From assembly GCA_024709955.1 (NCBI GenBank), contig JANJVS010000033.1, positions 1 to 64,000 on the forward strand: a DNA stretch of 64,000 nt, written 5' to 3'. Below are positions 1 to 8,609 of the stretch, piece after piece. This stretch comes from Rhodocyclaceae bacterium. Lineage in GTDB: Bacteria; Pseudomonadota; Gammaproteobacteria; Burkholderiales; Rhodocyclaceae. Made by a program: the position numbers and the translations under genes. How positions within the stretch are numbered: the stretch's first letter is position 1; each line of letters opens with the position of its first letter. Below the pieces are notes generated by a model. It made no database searches. It saw only the letters and a list, made by a program, of their open reading frames with translations, and was not told the origin of the DNA.

Positions 1-326
1 GGTTCCAGACCGTCTCGAATTCCTCCTGGGCCAACCAGGGCTATCTGGTGGCGGCCGAGGTGGAAGGGGCGGACACGATGAAGGAGCTGCGCCTCTTGGC
101 GGCGGCCCACGGCATCGGCTTGATCGTGCTGGACGTGGAAGACCCGACCGAGGGCAGCGAGATTCGCATTCCCGCCCGCGAACGCAGCGAGGTGGATTGG
201 GACGCCTGCAACCGCCTGGCCGAGGAAAACCCGGATTTCCGCGCCTTCGTCCGCAGCGTGCGCCAGTTCCACCAGACCGACGACATCAAGCGCGGCGATT
301 GGGACCTGCCGGCAAACGAAGGCTGA
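1..326 (+). CDS. C-terminal part of COG2958/HrgA-like protein (5' end outside window)
   Basis: The reading frame is open from base 3 and ends with TGA at 324-326, so only about 107 C-terminal residues are visible. The segment contains VSNSSWANQGYLVA, a Glu-rich stretch, HGIGLIVLD and a final NPDFRAF region. From memory this matches the C-terminal domain of COG2958/HrgA-like proteins, often annotated near restriction-modification genes and proposed to be nuclease-related. The first ATG at 117 bp or earlier is internal to the domain, so no start is called. The stop codon abuts the first repeat core. Family call is from recall and moderately sure; function is unproven. Confidence 0.6.
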   Translation, partial: FQTVSNSSWANQGYLVAAEVEGADTMKELRLLAAAHGIGLIVLDVEDPTEGSEIRIPARERSEVDWDACNRLAEENPDFRAFVRSVRQFHQTDDIKRGDWDLPANEG

Positions 327-445
327 AAAGTCGGCGCTGGTGGCACGGCGATTCAGACAGTCCGCATCCCGACTTTCGTGGAGGCTAACCGGCATCGCCG
401 GTTAAGCGCAGCGGCCGGAACAAAAGTCGGCGCTGGCAGGACGGT
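326..445. repeat. Composite repeat, copy A (two cores flanking a hairpin)
   Basis: Two direct copies of the window-wide 24-bp repeat (326-349 and 422-445) flank a segment with the hairpin AACCGGC-atc-GCCGGTT. The left core starts on the last base of a stop codon. The right core ends two bases before the stop codon of the convergent helicase gene. It therefore fills the whole convergent intergenic gap and could serve as a two-way terminator or mRNA end structure, though neither arm has a U tract. Confidence 0.8.
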
Positions 446-447
446 AC

Positions 448-2220
448 CTACGCCCCCACCCCGCACAACACCAGCTCCTGGGTCGCCCGCGTCATCGCCA
501 CGTATAGCAGCTTGGCCTCTTGGGCATCCAGTTCGTCGCCGCCATCGATGCGCTCGGTGCCGGGAATCACCACCAGGGGAAACTCCAGGCCCTTGCAGGA
601 ATGCATGGTGATGAGGGTGACTTTGTCTTCCTGGCGGCTATGGGTGGCGTCGCGGAAGCTGACGGCTGGGATGCCCAACTTTTCTAGCACGCTGCCCCGA
701 CTTTCTAGGTCTTTGTTGTAGCGGCAGATCAGGGCCATGTCCTGCCATGCCAGCCCCTGGCGATGGGCTTCTTTCAGGCGCTTCGCGATAAAGCCGTTTT
801 CGTCAAAGCGATTGGGCAATTTGACGATCTCGGGCGCTTTCCCCGGCCGGCCGGCGGATTGCGGCGCCAGCAGGGGCACGCCGTCGTCGTCGGCTTCGCT
901 GGGTTTCAGGATGCTTTGCGCGATGTCGCGGGCGAAGCGCAGGATGGCGTCGGTGTTGCGGTAGTTGATCTTCAGGATCGTCGTGCGGCCGGCGGCCTGG
1001 ATGCCGACGCTCCTGAAGCTGAATTTCTTCCGTTTTTCATCGCCGTAGATGGACTGGGCGTCGTCGTAGAGCACCAAGAGGCTGTTGGTCTTCGGGTCCA
1101 CCATCTGCACGACGAGCTTGAGCCATTCGGGCCGGAAGTCGTGGCCTTCGTCGATGAGGATGGCATCGTATTGTGCAGCGGGTATCTGCCCGCGCTCGAC
1201 GGCACGGATGACGCGATCGACCATGTCGGCGAAAAAGGCATCCAGGTCCTCGCCTCGTTCCGGCAGGCCGACGTTATAGGCGACCAGTTGCGCCCGGCAC
1301 CATTGATGGAAATGGTGGGTCTGTACCTTGTGCTCCAGCCCCTTGGCGCGCAGGGTGGCGTCGATGCGGCGGGCGAGGGATTCGTTGTAGCAGAGGACGA
1401 GGATCGGCTTGGTGGCGGCCTGCGCGAGCCGTTCGGCGCGGTAGCCGAGGATCAGCGTCTTGCCCGAACCGGCCACGCCGTGGATCACGCGATGCCCCTC
1501 GCCCAGGCTGCGGGCAAGCTGTTCCTGCTGCAGGTCCATGACCTGGACCAGGTCGGGCGGCGGTTCGTCCGCCGCGAACAAGTCGCCCTGGCGCGGCTGG
1601 ATGCGCACCTCGGGGAAGAGATGCCAGCGCACGCGGTCGATCTGCGGCAGCGACAGCGCGCCCTTGAACGGCAGCGGAAACATTTCCCACAGGCGCTGCT
1701 GAAAGGCTTCGGGTTCGACGCTTTCCCGCATTTCGTCCTGGCAGATGACGCGCTGCGGCGGGATGACTTCGCCGAGGCCGCCCTCGTCGAACTGCTTGCG
1801 CGTGAGGTTCGGCAGGACGACGCCGCAGCTCCACGGGAACATCAGCTTGCCCGCCTCGCGCCCGCCGGAAAACACCAGTTGCGGGTCGCGCTGCAGGAGA
1901 TCGACGGCGGCATGGGCGTAGTGGCGCGCCTGTTCGAGCGGATTCTCCACCGCCAGCGGACCGCGCTCCGCATGGATGGTGAAATGCGTGCGGTCCGCCG
2001 CGACGATGGTGCGCGCCCGCCAGTCCTTCACTTCGAGGATCAGCAGCCCGCGCCGGGGATGGAAGACGATGAAGTCCGGATGCAGCGCGGCGGGGCCGAG
2101 GGCGACGTTGTACCAGCAGAAATAATCGTCTTCGAGCTTGGCTTCGAGGCGCTCGGCGAGACGGCGCTCGCCGCCGCTGTCGAAGGTGCAAGTACCGATG
2201 GCGGGAATGAGTACGGCCAT
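448..2220 (-). CDS. NERD-domain UvrD/Rep-like superfamily I helicase
   Basis: A 590-residue protein joining an N-terminal NERD nuclease-related domain (about residues 10-130, with LILEVKDWRA) to a superfamily I helicase. Walker A is GVAGSGKT near residue 247, the Walker B-like motif is IDEGHDF near 357, and the C-terminal helicase motifs are MHSCKGLEFPLV and YVAMTRA. NERD-helicases are predicted DNA-processing enzymes, sometimes in defence settings. Here no defence partners are visible except the COG2958-like end next door. The start ATG at 2220 precedes GGERRLAERL, the usual NERD beginning. It is convergent with the preceding gene across a repeat. Confidence 0.85.
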   Translation of the reverse strand: MAVLIPAIGTCTFDSGGERRLAERLEAKLEDDYFCWYNVALGPAALHPDFIVFHPRRGLLILEVKDWRARTIVAADRTHFTIHAERGPLAVENPLEQARHYAHAAVDLLQRDPQLVFSGGREAGKLMFPWSCGVVLPNLTRKQFDEGGLGEVIPPQRVICQDEMRESVEPEAFQQRLWEMFPLPFKGALSLPQIDRVRWHLFPEVRIQPRQGDLFAADEPPPDLVQVMDLQQEQLARSLGEGHRVIHGVAGSGKTLILGYRAERLAQAATKPILVLCYNESLARRIDATLRAKGLEHKVQTHHFHQWCRAQLVAYNVGLPERGEDLDAFFADMVDRVIRAVERGQIPAAQYDAILIDEGHDFRPEWLKLVVQMVDPKTNSLLVLYDDAQSIYGDEKRKKFSFRSVGIQAAGRTTILKINYRNTDAILRFARDIAQSILKPSEADDDGVPLLAPQSAGRPGKAPEIVKLPNRFDENGFIAKRLKEAHRQGLAWQDMALICRYNKDLESRGSVLEKLGIPAVSFRDATHSRQEDKVTLITMHSCKGLEFPLVVIPGTERIDGGDELDAQEAKLLYVAMTRATQELVLCGVGA

Positions 2221-2306
2221 GTATCGACTCCGGAATCGAATCCGACAGAAATAACAGACGGAAATCTACCACGACATCATATCTTCGATGCCGCCGCGCC
2301 GATGTG

Positions 2307-2330
2307 GAAACTCGGCGCCGGCGGCACGGT
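2307..2330 (+). repeat. Solo repeat core
   Basis: A copy of the 24-bp repeat in the CTCGGCGCCGGCGGCACGG variant, in the 151-bp gap between the divergent helicase and lrgA genes, 42 bp before the lrgA start. Confidence 0.75.
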
Positions 2331-2371
2331 GCCGGGCTTATCATCGCGGCAGTTCGCTTTCGGAGTCGTCC

Positions 2372-2722
2372 ATGCTTGCCGCCGTCACCCTCCTTCTGCT
2401 GTTCCAGCTCGCCGGCGAGGCGATCGTGCTGTTCTTCGCCCTGCCCGTGCCCGGCCCGGTGATCGGCATGGGCCTGCTGTTCGCCGCGCTGGCCTTGCGC
2501 GGCGGGCCGTCGGTCGAGCTGCGCGGCACGGCGCAGAACCTGCTGCAGCATCTGTCGCTGTTGTTCGTGCCGGCGGGCGTCGGGGTGATGCTGCACATCG
2601 AGCGCATCGCCGACGAATGGCTGCCCATCGTCGTCGCGCTGGTCGCCAGCACCTTCGCCGCCATCGTCGTCACCGCGCTGGTGCTGCGCTGGCTGCATGT
2701 GCATGAGGAGGAGCAATCATGA
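2372..2722 (+). CDS. lrgA: LrgA/CidA family membrane protein
   Basis: A 116-residue, almost wholly hydrophobic protein with about four membrane segments, the expected size for CidA/LrgA holin-like proteins. The GPVIGMGLLF segment and the C-terminal LLFVPAGVGVM region are typical. The ATG at 2372 is chosen because it begins directly with the first membrane helix; the longer upstream frame runs through repeat DNA. The stop overlaps the next start as ATGA, so it is translationally coupled to lrgB. The LrgAB family is linked to murein hydrolase control, and in some bacteria to pyruvate or glycolate transport. Confidence 0.85.
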   Translation: MLAAVTLLLLFQLAGEAIVLFFALPVPGPVIGMGLLFAALALRGGPSVELRGTAQNLLQHLSLLFVPAGVGVMLHIERIADEWLPIVVALVASTFAAIVVTALVLRWLHVHEEEQS

Positions 2723-3462
2723 CGCCCGCCCACGGCCAGAGCCTCGGCGAGATCTGGGTCTATCTCGCCGCCTCGCCGCTGCTCGGGCTGACGCTGACGC
2801 TGCTCGCCTACCAGGGCGCGGTATGGGTCAACAAGCGCTGCGGCGGCCATCCGCTCGCCAATCCGGTGCTGATCGCCGTGGTCGCCCTCGTCGCCCTGCT
2901 TTCGGCCACCGGCACGCCCTACCGTACCTATTTCGACGGCGCGCAATTCGTGCATTTCCTGCTCGGCCCGGCCACGGTGGCGCTGGCGATTCCGCTCCAC
3001 GCCCAGTTCGGCCGGCTCAAGCGCATGGCCGGTCCGCTGCTGGTCGCGCTATTCGCGGGCTCCGTCACCGCGGCCTTCTCGGCCGTGCTGATCGGCAAGC
3101 TGCTCGGCGCCAGCGACGCGACGCTGTTCTCGCTGGCGCCGAAGTCCGTGACCACGCCGATCGCCATGGGCATCGCCGAACGCCTCGGCGGCCTGCCTTC
3201 GCTCACGGCCGTGCTGGTGATCCTCACCGGCATCCTCGGCGCCGTCGGCGCCCAGGGGCTCTACCGGCTGATGCGCTGCCGCGACGCGGCGGTGCAGGGC
3301 TTCGCCATGGGGGTGGCCTCCCATGGCATCGGCACCGCGCGCGCCTTCCAGCTCGGCGAGCAGGCCGGCGCGTTTTCCGCGCTGGCGATGGGCCTGAACG
3401 GCCTGCTCACCGCCGCCCTGCTGCCCGTGCTGCTGCCGCCGCTGATGCGCTGGCTGGGCTGA
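2719..3462 (+). CDS. lrgB: LrgB/CidB family membrane protein
   Basis: A 247-residue polytopic membrane protein of LrgB size. It has the conserved KSVTTPIAMGIAE segment and a late GVASHGIGTARAF stretch. It overlaps lrgA by four bases (ATGA), giving a two-gene operon. LrgAB pairs are thought to form a membrane complex acting in cell envelope turnover or in export/import of three-carbon acids. The physiological substrate here cannot be decided. The end is 14 bp from the convergent RcnB-like gene. Confidence 0.88.
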   Translation: MTPAHGQSLGEIWVYLAASPLLGLTLTLLAYQGAVWVNKRCGGHPLANPVLIAVVALVALLSATGTPYRTYFDGAQFVHFLLGPATVALAIPLHAQFGRLKRMAGPLLVALFAGSVTAAFSAVLIGKLLGASDATLFSLAPKSVTTPIAMGIAERLGGLPSLTAVLVILTGILGAVGAQGLYRLMRCRDAAVQGFAMGVASHGIGTARAFQLGEQAGAFSALAMGLNGLLTAALLPVLLPPLMRWLG

Positions 3463-3476
3463 ACCGCCGCCGCGGT

Positions 3477-3980
3477 TCAGCGCAGGATGTCCTCGACGGC
3501 ATCGACCACCATGCTGGTGCCGACGGCGATCATCAGGATGTCGCCGGCGATCTGCACGTAGCGGTGCCGGGGCGGCGGCGGCGGCAGGCGGCGCAGCAGC
3601 TCGGGCGGCAGGCTGCCGTAGCGCAGGTCGGGCGGCAGCGGCTGGCCGAGTTTCCATTTCTTCGCCTGCCCGGGCGGCTGGCAGCCGTTCTGCTTCTTGG
3701 CCAGACCGGGCGGGCACTTGCCGGCGCGCGCCTGGGCGCCGTAATACTCGAAGATGGCATTGCGCGCGCCGTCGTCGAACCGGGAACCCGGCGCCGCGGC
3801 GTGGCGGTCGTCGTGGCGGTCGTCGTGGCGCGCCTCCTTGTCCTTCTTTGCGGGTTTGCCGCCGCGTGCGTCCTGGCGTTCTTCCCGGTCGTTCTTGTCG
3901 GGCTTGTCCGCCAGCGCGCTGCCACTGGCGGCGAGAATGCCGGCGACCAGAACCGCGGTGATACCGATCTTGCCCTTCAT
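3477..3980 (-). CDS. Secreted RcnB-like protein
   Basis: A 167-residue protein with a clear signal peptide (MKGKIGITAVLVAGILAASG, cleavage near ALA-DK). A highly charged Asp/Lys/Arg/His-rich tract follows, then a Pro-rich stretch, and a C-terminal YVQIAGDILMIAVGTSMVVD segment. This layout resembles RcnB-type periplasmic proteins (anti-nickel/cobalt or general periplasmic proteins), which end in a similar short hydrophobic strand. The His-rich part (HDDRHDDRH) could bind metal. No metal exporter lies nearby. The family call is tentative. Confidence 0.6.
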   Translation of the reverse strand: MKGKIGITAVLVAGILAASGSALADKPDKNDREERQDARGGKPAKKDKEARHDDRHDDRHAAAPGSRFDDGARNAIFEYYGAQARAGKCPPGLAKKQNGCQPPGQAKKWKLGQPLPPDLRYGSLPPELLRRLPPPPPRHRYVQIAGDILMIAVGTSMVVDAVEDILR

Positions 3981-4026
3981 GGCGATCTCCTTGGGATGGG
4001 TTGGATGAGAACCGGCATCGCGCCGG

Positions 4027-4926
4027 TCAGCGGAAGAATTCCATGTTGCGCCCGATGGCGGCGCGGATCGGGTCGAATTCCGCGTCCTCGGCCGGGCCGA
4101 AGCCGTTGGCGCCGTCCGAGGCCAGCTCGGCGAAGGCGTGTTCGTTGTCGAGATTCAGCAGGGTTTCGCGCAGGGCGAGGCGCTGCTCCTCGGGCAGGTC
4201 GGGATGGACGATCCAGGGCTTGGTGATGTTGCGGAAGACCAGCAGCGGCCGCAGCTTCAGGCGGCGGGCGACCAGCGCCTTGAGGGTGCCCTGCTTGAGC
4301 GCGCCGGCGTCGTACTCGCCCCTGGCCACGGCCTCGCCGACGGCGTCGTGGCGCCCCAGGTAGGCATGGCGGCCGAGGTCGCGCGCGGTGATGCCGTTCT
4401 TTTGCAGCAGGTGTTGGGCCAGGTAGCGGCCGATGGTGGAATGCTCGTCGCCGAAGGCGAAGGACTTGCCCTTGAGATCCGCGATCTTGCGGATCGGGCT
4501 GTTGCCCGCGACGACGATGGCGCCGAAGAAATGCTTGTCGCCGTGATTGGTTTCCATGGCCAGCAGGCGCAGCTCCGGCAACGCCTCCTTGGCGGCGACG
4601 TAGGAGGCCGGCCCGAAGCGGGCGAAGAGGACCTTGCCGGCCCGCAGGGCGGCGATGCCCTGGTCGTAGGATTCCGCCACCAGGAGCGGCATGCGCACCG
4701 GCTGGCCGAGCCGGCGGCTCATGGCGACCTCGATGGCGTCGAGCAGCGGCCGGAACTGCCGCGCCACGGTCTCCGGCTTGTCGGCCGCGTAAACGCCGAA
4801 GGGGATGCGGATCTCGGCGTGGGCGGCGCAGGCGGCCAGGGCGAGCAGCAGCGCGGCGGCCGCGCCAATGGCGCGCCGCAGCGGCGCGCGCATGTTTGCG
4901 GCTGTCCCGGCGAACGCGATGCCCAC
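4027..4926 (-). CDS. PhnD-like periplasmic substrate-binding protein
   Basis: A 299-residue phosphate/phosphonate-type binding protein: signal sequence followed by RIPFGVYAADKPETVARQ, the typical beginning of PhnD-like folds, and the later LKGKSFAFGDEHSTIG ligand-site segment. The called start is a GTG at 4926, chosen because a strong GGAGG-type ribosome site lies just upstream; an ATG at 4893 is the alternative and gives a shorter signal peptide. No ABC permease or ATPase genes adjoin it, so it is an orphan binding protein that may instead feed a sensor. The ligand is unknown. Confidence 0.8.
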   Translation of the reverse strand: MGIAFAGTAANMRAPLRRAIGAAAALLLALAACAAHAEIRIPFGVYAADKPETVARQFRPLLDAIEVAMSRRLGQPVRMPLLVAESYDQGIAALRAGKVLFARFGPASYVAAKEALPELRLLAMETNHGDKHFFGAIVVAGNSPIRKIADLKGKSFAFGDEHSTIGRYLAQHLLQKNGITARDLGRHAYLGRHDAVGEAVARGEYDAGALKQGTLKALVARRLKLRPLLVFRNITKPWIVHPDLPEEQRLALRETLLNLDNEHAFAELASDGANGFGPAEDAEFDPIRAAIGRNMEFFR

Positions 4927-5069
4927 TTATCCTCCCTCCAGGCCGAGCAGATTCGAAGCCGGGCATCATGCCGCAAACGCGCGGCCCGGACTTGCCCGCG
5001 GCGCGCCCGGATGTCGACTGCGTCACGCCGGCACGGCAATGACAAATGCAAACAAGGGCCGCCGCCGTG

Positions 5070-5093
5070 AAAAGTCGGCGCTGGCGTCACGGT
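5070..5093 (+). repeat. Solo repeat core
   Basis: A 24-bp repeat copy in the 368-bp gap between the divergent PhnD-like gene and argD, about 30 bp before the leader ORF. The rest of 4927-5069 shows nothing recognisable. Confidence 0.8.
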
Positions 5094-5121
5094 GGCGCGC
5101 GCTTCGTGGCATACTCGCGCC

Positions 5122-5211
5122 ATGAACGCAACCACGCTCACGCTGCGACGCCGACGCGCCCCCTCCCCCGCCGGGATGCGTCGTGCCGCCCCGGGCGAAA
5201 CCGTCATCTAG
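5122..5211 (+). CDS. Putative Arg-rich leader peptide upstream of argD
   Basis: A 29-codon ORF that contains four consecutive Arg codons (CGA CGC CGA CGC, residues 9-12) and a later Arg pair. It ends 28 bp before a strong intrinsic terminator that precedes the arginine-pathway gene argD. This order (short ORF rich in the pathway amino acid, terminator, structural gene) is that of a classical attenuator. A CATACT hexamer lies at 5110-5115, which would make the mRNA nearly leaderless. No obvious ribosome site is visible, and Arg is common in random GC-rich frames, so the call is tentative. Confidence 0.4.
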   Translation: MNATTLTLRRRRAPSPAGMRRAAPGETVI

Positions 5212-5238
5212 CGTTCGCGTTCGCCCTTTATCGTTACC

Positions 5239-5273
5239 AGGCCACGGCTCGTCCCCGTGGCCTTTTTATTTTT
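5239..5273 (+). terminator. Intrinsic terminator/attenuator in the argD leader
   Basis: A stem AGGCCACGG / CCGTGGCCT (9 bp, 7-base loop) is followed by an 11-base T-rich tract with a single A. It reads in the direction of argD and ends about 22 bp before its start. The upstream neighbour is on the other strand, so it cannot be terminating a preceding gene on this strand. Confidence 0.8.
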
Positions 5274-5294
5274 ACCTTCCCAAGGAGCATGCCC

Positions 5295-6467
5295 ATGATC
5301 GCCACCGACGCCCTGATGTGGATTACCCCGCGCCCCGAAATCGCTTTCGTCGCGGGGCGCGGTTCCTGGCTGACGGACGCGCGCGACAAGCGCTATCTCG
5401 ACTTCGTCCAGGGCTGGGCGGTGAATTGCCTCGGCCACTGTCCGGACGAAATCCGCGATGCGCTGGCAAGCCAGGCGGCCAGGCTGATCAACCCGAGCCC
5501 GGCCTTCTTCAACGAGCCGGCGGCGCGGCTGGCGCAAGCGCTGGTCGCGAACTCCGGCTTCGACCGCGTGTTCTTCGCCAACACCGGCGCCGAGGCCAAC
5601 GAGGGCGCGATCAAGCTGGCGCGCAAATGGGGCCGCAAGCGGCGCGGCGGCGCCTACGAGATCGTCACCTTCGAAAACGGCTTCCACGGCCGCACCCTGG
5701 CGACCATGTCGGCCTCGGGCAAGCCGGGCTGGGACACGCTGTTCGCGCCGCAGGTGCCGGGCTTTCCCAAGGCCAGGCTCAACGACCTCGCCTCGGTCGA
5801 GGCCCTGCTCGGGCCGAACACCGTCGCAGTGATGCTCGAACCCGTGCAGGGCGAGGCGGGGGTAATCCCGGCGACGCCCGAGTTCCTGCGCGCCCTGCGC
5901 GCGCTGACGGCCGCGCGCGGCCTGCTGCTGATCGTGGACGAGGTGCAGACCGGCATGGGCCGCACCGGCAAGCTGTTCGCCCACGAACACGCGGGCATCG
6001 AACCGGACATCATGACCCTCGGCAAGGGCATCGGCGGCGGCGTGCCGCTCGCCGCCCTGCTGGCGCGCGAGGCGGTGTGCTGCTTCGAGGCCGGCGACCA
6101 GGGCGGCACCTACAACGGCAATCCGCTGATGACCGCCGTCGGCTGCGCGGTGCTCGAAACCCTGCTGGCGCCGGGCTTCCTCGCCGAGGTGGCGGCCAAG
6201 GGCGATTACCTCGCCGCCGGGCTGAACGGATTGAGCGCGGAATTCGGTCTCGCCGGCGAGCGCGGCGCGGGCCTCTTGCGCGCGCTGGTGCTGACGGACG
6301 AACGCGCGCCGGCGCTGGTGGAGGCGGCCCGCGATCTCGCGCCGGAGGGCCTGCTGCTCAACGCGCCGCGCCCCAACCTGCTGCGCTTCATGCCGGCGCT
6401 GACGGTGAGCCGCGACGAGATCGATCAAATGCTGGCGATGCTGCGCGGCCTGCTGGCGCGCCGCTGA
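5295..6467 (+). CDS. argD: Acetylornithine/class III aminotransferase
   Basis: A 390-residue PLP aminotransferase of subgroup III, size and motifs as in ArgD. It has [31 protein letters not shown] with the cofactor-ring Asp, and [15 protein letters not shown] with the Schiff-base Lys. ArgD converts N-acetylglutamate semialdehyde to N-acetylornithine in arginine synthesis, often also serving in lysine synthesis. Start 5295 is preferred over the in-frame ATG at 5289, because AAGGAG at 5282-5287 has a normal spacing only to 5295. The gene stands alone behind the leader/terminator. Confidence 0.88.
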   Translation: MIATDALMWITPRPEIAFVAGRGSWLTDARDKRYLDFVQGWAVNCLGHCPDEIRDALASQAARLINPSPAFFNEPAARLAQALVANSGFDRVFFANTGAEANEGAIKLARKWGRKRRGGAYEIVTFENGFHGRTLATMSASGKPGWDTLFAPQVPGFPKARLNDLASVEALLGPNTVAVMLEPVQGEAGVIPATPEFLRALRALTAARGLLLIVDEVQTGMGRTGKLFAHEHAGIEPDIMTLGKGIGGGVPLAALLAREAVCCFEAGDQGGTYNGNPLMTAVGCAVLETLLAPGFLAEVAAKGDYLAAGLNGLSAEFGLAGERGAGLLRALVLTDERAPALVEAARDLAPEGLLLNAPRPNLLRFMPALTVSRDEIDQMLAMLRGLLARR

Positions 6468-6475
6468 AATGAAAA

Positions 6476-6542
6476 CGCCAGCGCCGACGATGGGTCGGCG
6501 CTGGCGGGACGACGCCAGCAAAGTCGGCGCTGGCGCGACGGT
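6476..6542. repeat. Cluster of three repeat cores, first two inverted
   Basis: A short inverted core piece (CGCCAGCGCCGAC, 6476-6488) and a direct piece (GTCGGCGCTGGCG, 6494-6506) form a perfect 13-bp hairpin with a five-base loop. A further full core follows at 6519-6542. The cluster sits between the convergent ends of argD and fccB2 and could act as their shared RNA end structure. Confidence 0.85.
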
Positions 6543-6558
6543 GGCAAACGCCCCCTCG

Positions 6559-7860
6559 TTACGAAGTCATCTCGTCGAGGATGGCGGTGATCCAGCCCGT
6601 GCCGTACTTGGCCTCCAGCTTGGTGATGTAGGGATCGATGTTGGCCGTGGTCTTGGTGGTCTTGTTGTCGGTGAGCTTGCCATCGGGACCGATCTTGTAG
6701 ACGGACGAGATGGTGACGGCCTGCTCGGGATTGATGTAGCTGTAGCAGACATTCACCATGGTCGGCAGCATCGGTTCCTTGCCGTTCATCAGCTGCACCA
6801 CGTTGTAGGCGCACATCTTGCCCTGCGAGTTCGCCGCGTTGCCCGACTTGGGCATGGGCGCGATGGAGGCGGCGTCGCCGATGACGTGGATGCGCGGCAC
6901 CTTGGCCGATTCGTAGGTGATCGGATCGACCGGGCACCAGCGCTTGTCGTCGCCGAGCACGCCGGCGGCGGCGGCGATCAGGCCGGCCTTCTGCGACGGG
7001 ATCAGGTTGATGACCTGGCCCTTGATCGCCTCGACGCCGGTATCCACCAGCATCGCCTGGGCGTCGGCCTTCGCCACCTTGTGGGCGGGACGGTAGTCGA
7101 TGATGCCCTTGTAGAAGGTCTCCCAGGCGGCGGAGAACAGCTTGCCCTTGGAGGCGATCTGGTCGTTGCCGTCGAGCACGATCAGCTTGGACTTCGGCTT
7201 CTGCGTCTTCAGGTAGTGGGCGATCATGCAGGCGCGCTCGTAGGGGCCGGGCGGGCAGCGATAGGGGGCGGGCGGGATCGCCATCACCACCGTGCCGCCG
7301 TTTTCCATCGCGTCGAGCTGCTTCTTGAGCAGGCGCGTCTGCTCACCGGCCTTCCAGGCGTGCGGCATGGCGAGCGGCGTGCGCTTCGCGTCGTAGCCCT
7401 CGATCTCGTCGAAGCGGAAATCTATGCCGGGCGAGAGGATCAGGCGGTCGTAGGTGATGAAGCCCTCGTCGAGGATCACCTTGCGCGCGGCGCCGTCGAT
7501 GGCGCTCACCTCGCCGAACACGGTCTTGACACCCCAAGTGGAAGCCATCTTCGAGTAGCCGAACTCGTTCTCGCCGATGTCGCGCTTGCCGATGAAATGC
7601 AGGTTGCTGAACGGACAGGAGAAGTGGCTGCGGTCGCGGTCGATCAGCACGACCTCGATGCTCGGGTCGGCCATGCGGGCGTACTTGGCGGCGATGGTGC
7701 CGCCGAAGCCGCCGCCGACAACGACGATGCGGCGCGCGCGCTGCGGCAGCAGATCGCCGGCGGCGCCGGAATGCACGGCAGGCGCGCCGGCGCAGCCGGC
7801 CAGTCCGGTGGCGGCGGCGGCGCCGAGGATGCGGATGAAATCTCTGCGATTGACGGTCAT
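6559..7860 (-). CDS. fccB: Flavocytochrome c sulfide dehydrogenase flavoprotein subunit, copy 2
   Basis: A 433-residue FccB/SoxF-like protein. It has a twin-arginine signal (NRRDFIRILG, then a Cys after AGLAG-type residues), a dinucleotide fold VVVGGGFGG, HFSCPFSN with the Cys (about residue 82) at the position of the covalent FAD cysteine, and the later CPPGPYERA and VNVCYSYI segments matching the two redox cysteines. It oxidises sulfide in the periplasm and passes electrons to its cytochrome partner. Start 7860 was chosen over an upstream ATG because the Tat signal follows it directly. It is encoded 10 bp after the cytochrome gene in the same operon. Confidence 0.85.
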   Translation of the reverse strand: MTVNRRDFIRILGAAAATGLAGCAGAPAVHSGAAGDLLPQRARRIVVVGGGFGGTIAAKYARMADPSIEVVLIDRDRSHFSCPFSNLHFIGKRDIGENEFGYSKMASTWGVKTVFGEVSAIDGAARKVILDEGFITYDRLILSPGIDFRFDEIEGYDAKRTPLAMPHAWKAGEQTRLLKKQLDAMENGGTVVMAIPPAPYRCPPGPYERACMIAHYLKTQKPKSKLIVLDGNDQIASKGKLFSAAWETFYKGIIDYRPAHKVAKADAQAMLVDTGVEAIKGQVINLIPSQKAGLIAAAAGVLGDDKRWCPVDPITYESAKVPRIHVIGDAASIAPMPKSGNAANSQGKMCAYNVVQLMNGKEPMLPTMVNVCYSYINPEQAVTISSVYKIGPDGKLTDNKTTKTTANIDPYITKLEAKYGTGWITAILDEMTS

Positions 7861-7870
7861 GGTGGCTCCC

Positions 7871-8476
7871 TCAGTGCTTCTGCGCGGCATAGAAATGGGC
7901 GAGGTTGTCGCAGTCCGCGTCGCTCACCTTGCCGATGCGCTCCTGCATTTCCTTCGGCATCGAGCGCTTGCCGGCCTTGTATTCCTCGAACACCACCTTG
8001 AGGAAGCCCAGCCACTGGCCACCGAGGATGCCGGCGCCCTCGGCGAAATCGCGGCCGTTGTCCTGGTGGCACTTCTTGCAGTGCTGGTCGTGCAGCGCCT
8101 TGCCCAACTCGGCCTTGGCCGGATCGACGCCCTTCTGGTGCGTGGCGGCGACGAAGGGATATTTTGCCAACTGCTCGGCGATGGCCTTGATCTCGGGATC
8201 GCTGTAACCGGCCATGATGCGGCCCATCACCGTCGAGGGCCGCTCGCCGCTCTGGTAGCGCTTCAGCGTGTCGAACATGTATTTCGCGTTCTGTCCGCCG
8301 ATCGACGGCTGCAGCGGCCCGGCGCTCGCGCCGCGCGTGCCGTGGCAGGCGTAGCAGGTCAGCGTGAGCATTTCCGGCGTCGCCGGCTGGGCGGCCTGGG
8401 CCGGCGCGATACCGGCCACGGCCGCGAACCCGGCGCCGGCCAGCCATAGTTTCATCCGTGTTGAAGCTAACTTCAT
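7871..8476 (-). CDS. fccA: Diheme cytochrome c, FCSD partner, copy 2
   Basis: A 201-residue exported cytochrome with two heme sites (CYACH and CKKCH) and the segment GERPSTVMGRIMAGYSD, shared with the copy at 10655-11233. It is probably the electron-accepting subunit of the adjacent flavoprotein. Start 8476 follows a purine-rich GGAGGAGGGGGAG ribosome site; an ATG 21 bp further in is the alternative. Upstream lies an FNR/NNR box with a -10-like TAGTCT, so this operon is probably induced under oxygen limitation or NO. Confidence 0.82.
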   Translation of the reverse strand: MKLASTRMKLWLAGAGFAAVAGIAPAQAAQPATPEMLTLTCYACHGTRGASAGPLQPSIGGQNAKYMFDTLKRYQSGERPSTVMGRIMAGYSDPEIKAIAEQLAKYPFVAATHQKGVDPAKAELGKALHDQHCKKCHQDNGRDFAEGAGILGGQWLGFLKVVFEEYKAGKRSMPKEMQERIGKVSDADCDNLAHFYAAQKH

Positions 8477-8566
8477 TAACTCCCCCTCCTCCGGTTGTGA
8501 GATTCCGAAACGATCGACAAAAACGACGGAATCCTCCCTCAAGGCCGCCCGTTTTTGTTCGGGGGG

Positions 8567-8609
8567 AGACTAGCAATCAGGGCCGCGGGTGCTGATTGAT
8601 CGAAGTCAA
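8567..8609 (-). promoter_or_regulatory. FNR/NNR-type box and -10 for the fccA2-fccB2 operon
   Basis: TTGAT-CGAA-GTCAA at 8596-8609 is a full match to the FNR/DNR/NNR dyad. On the minus strand a TAGTCT hexamer (8567-8572) starts 30.5 bases from its centre, the spacing of class II activation. The predicted transcript has about 85 bases of leader. Confidence 0.7.

Noticed and set aside
336-343. GCTGGTGG, an exact E. coli Chi site, inside the first repeat core
   Set aside because: Only this copy matches; most cores read GCTGGCGG, both orientations occur equally, and Chi of this lineage is not known to me.
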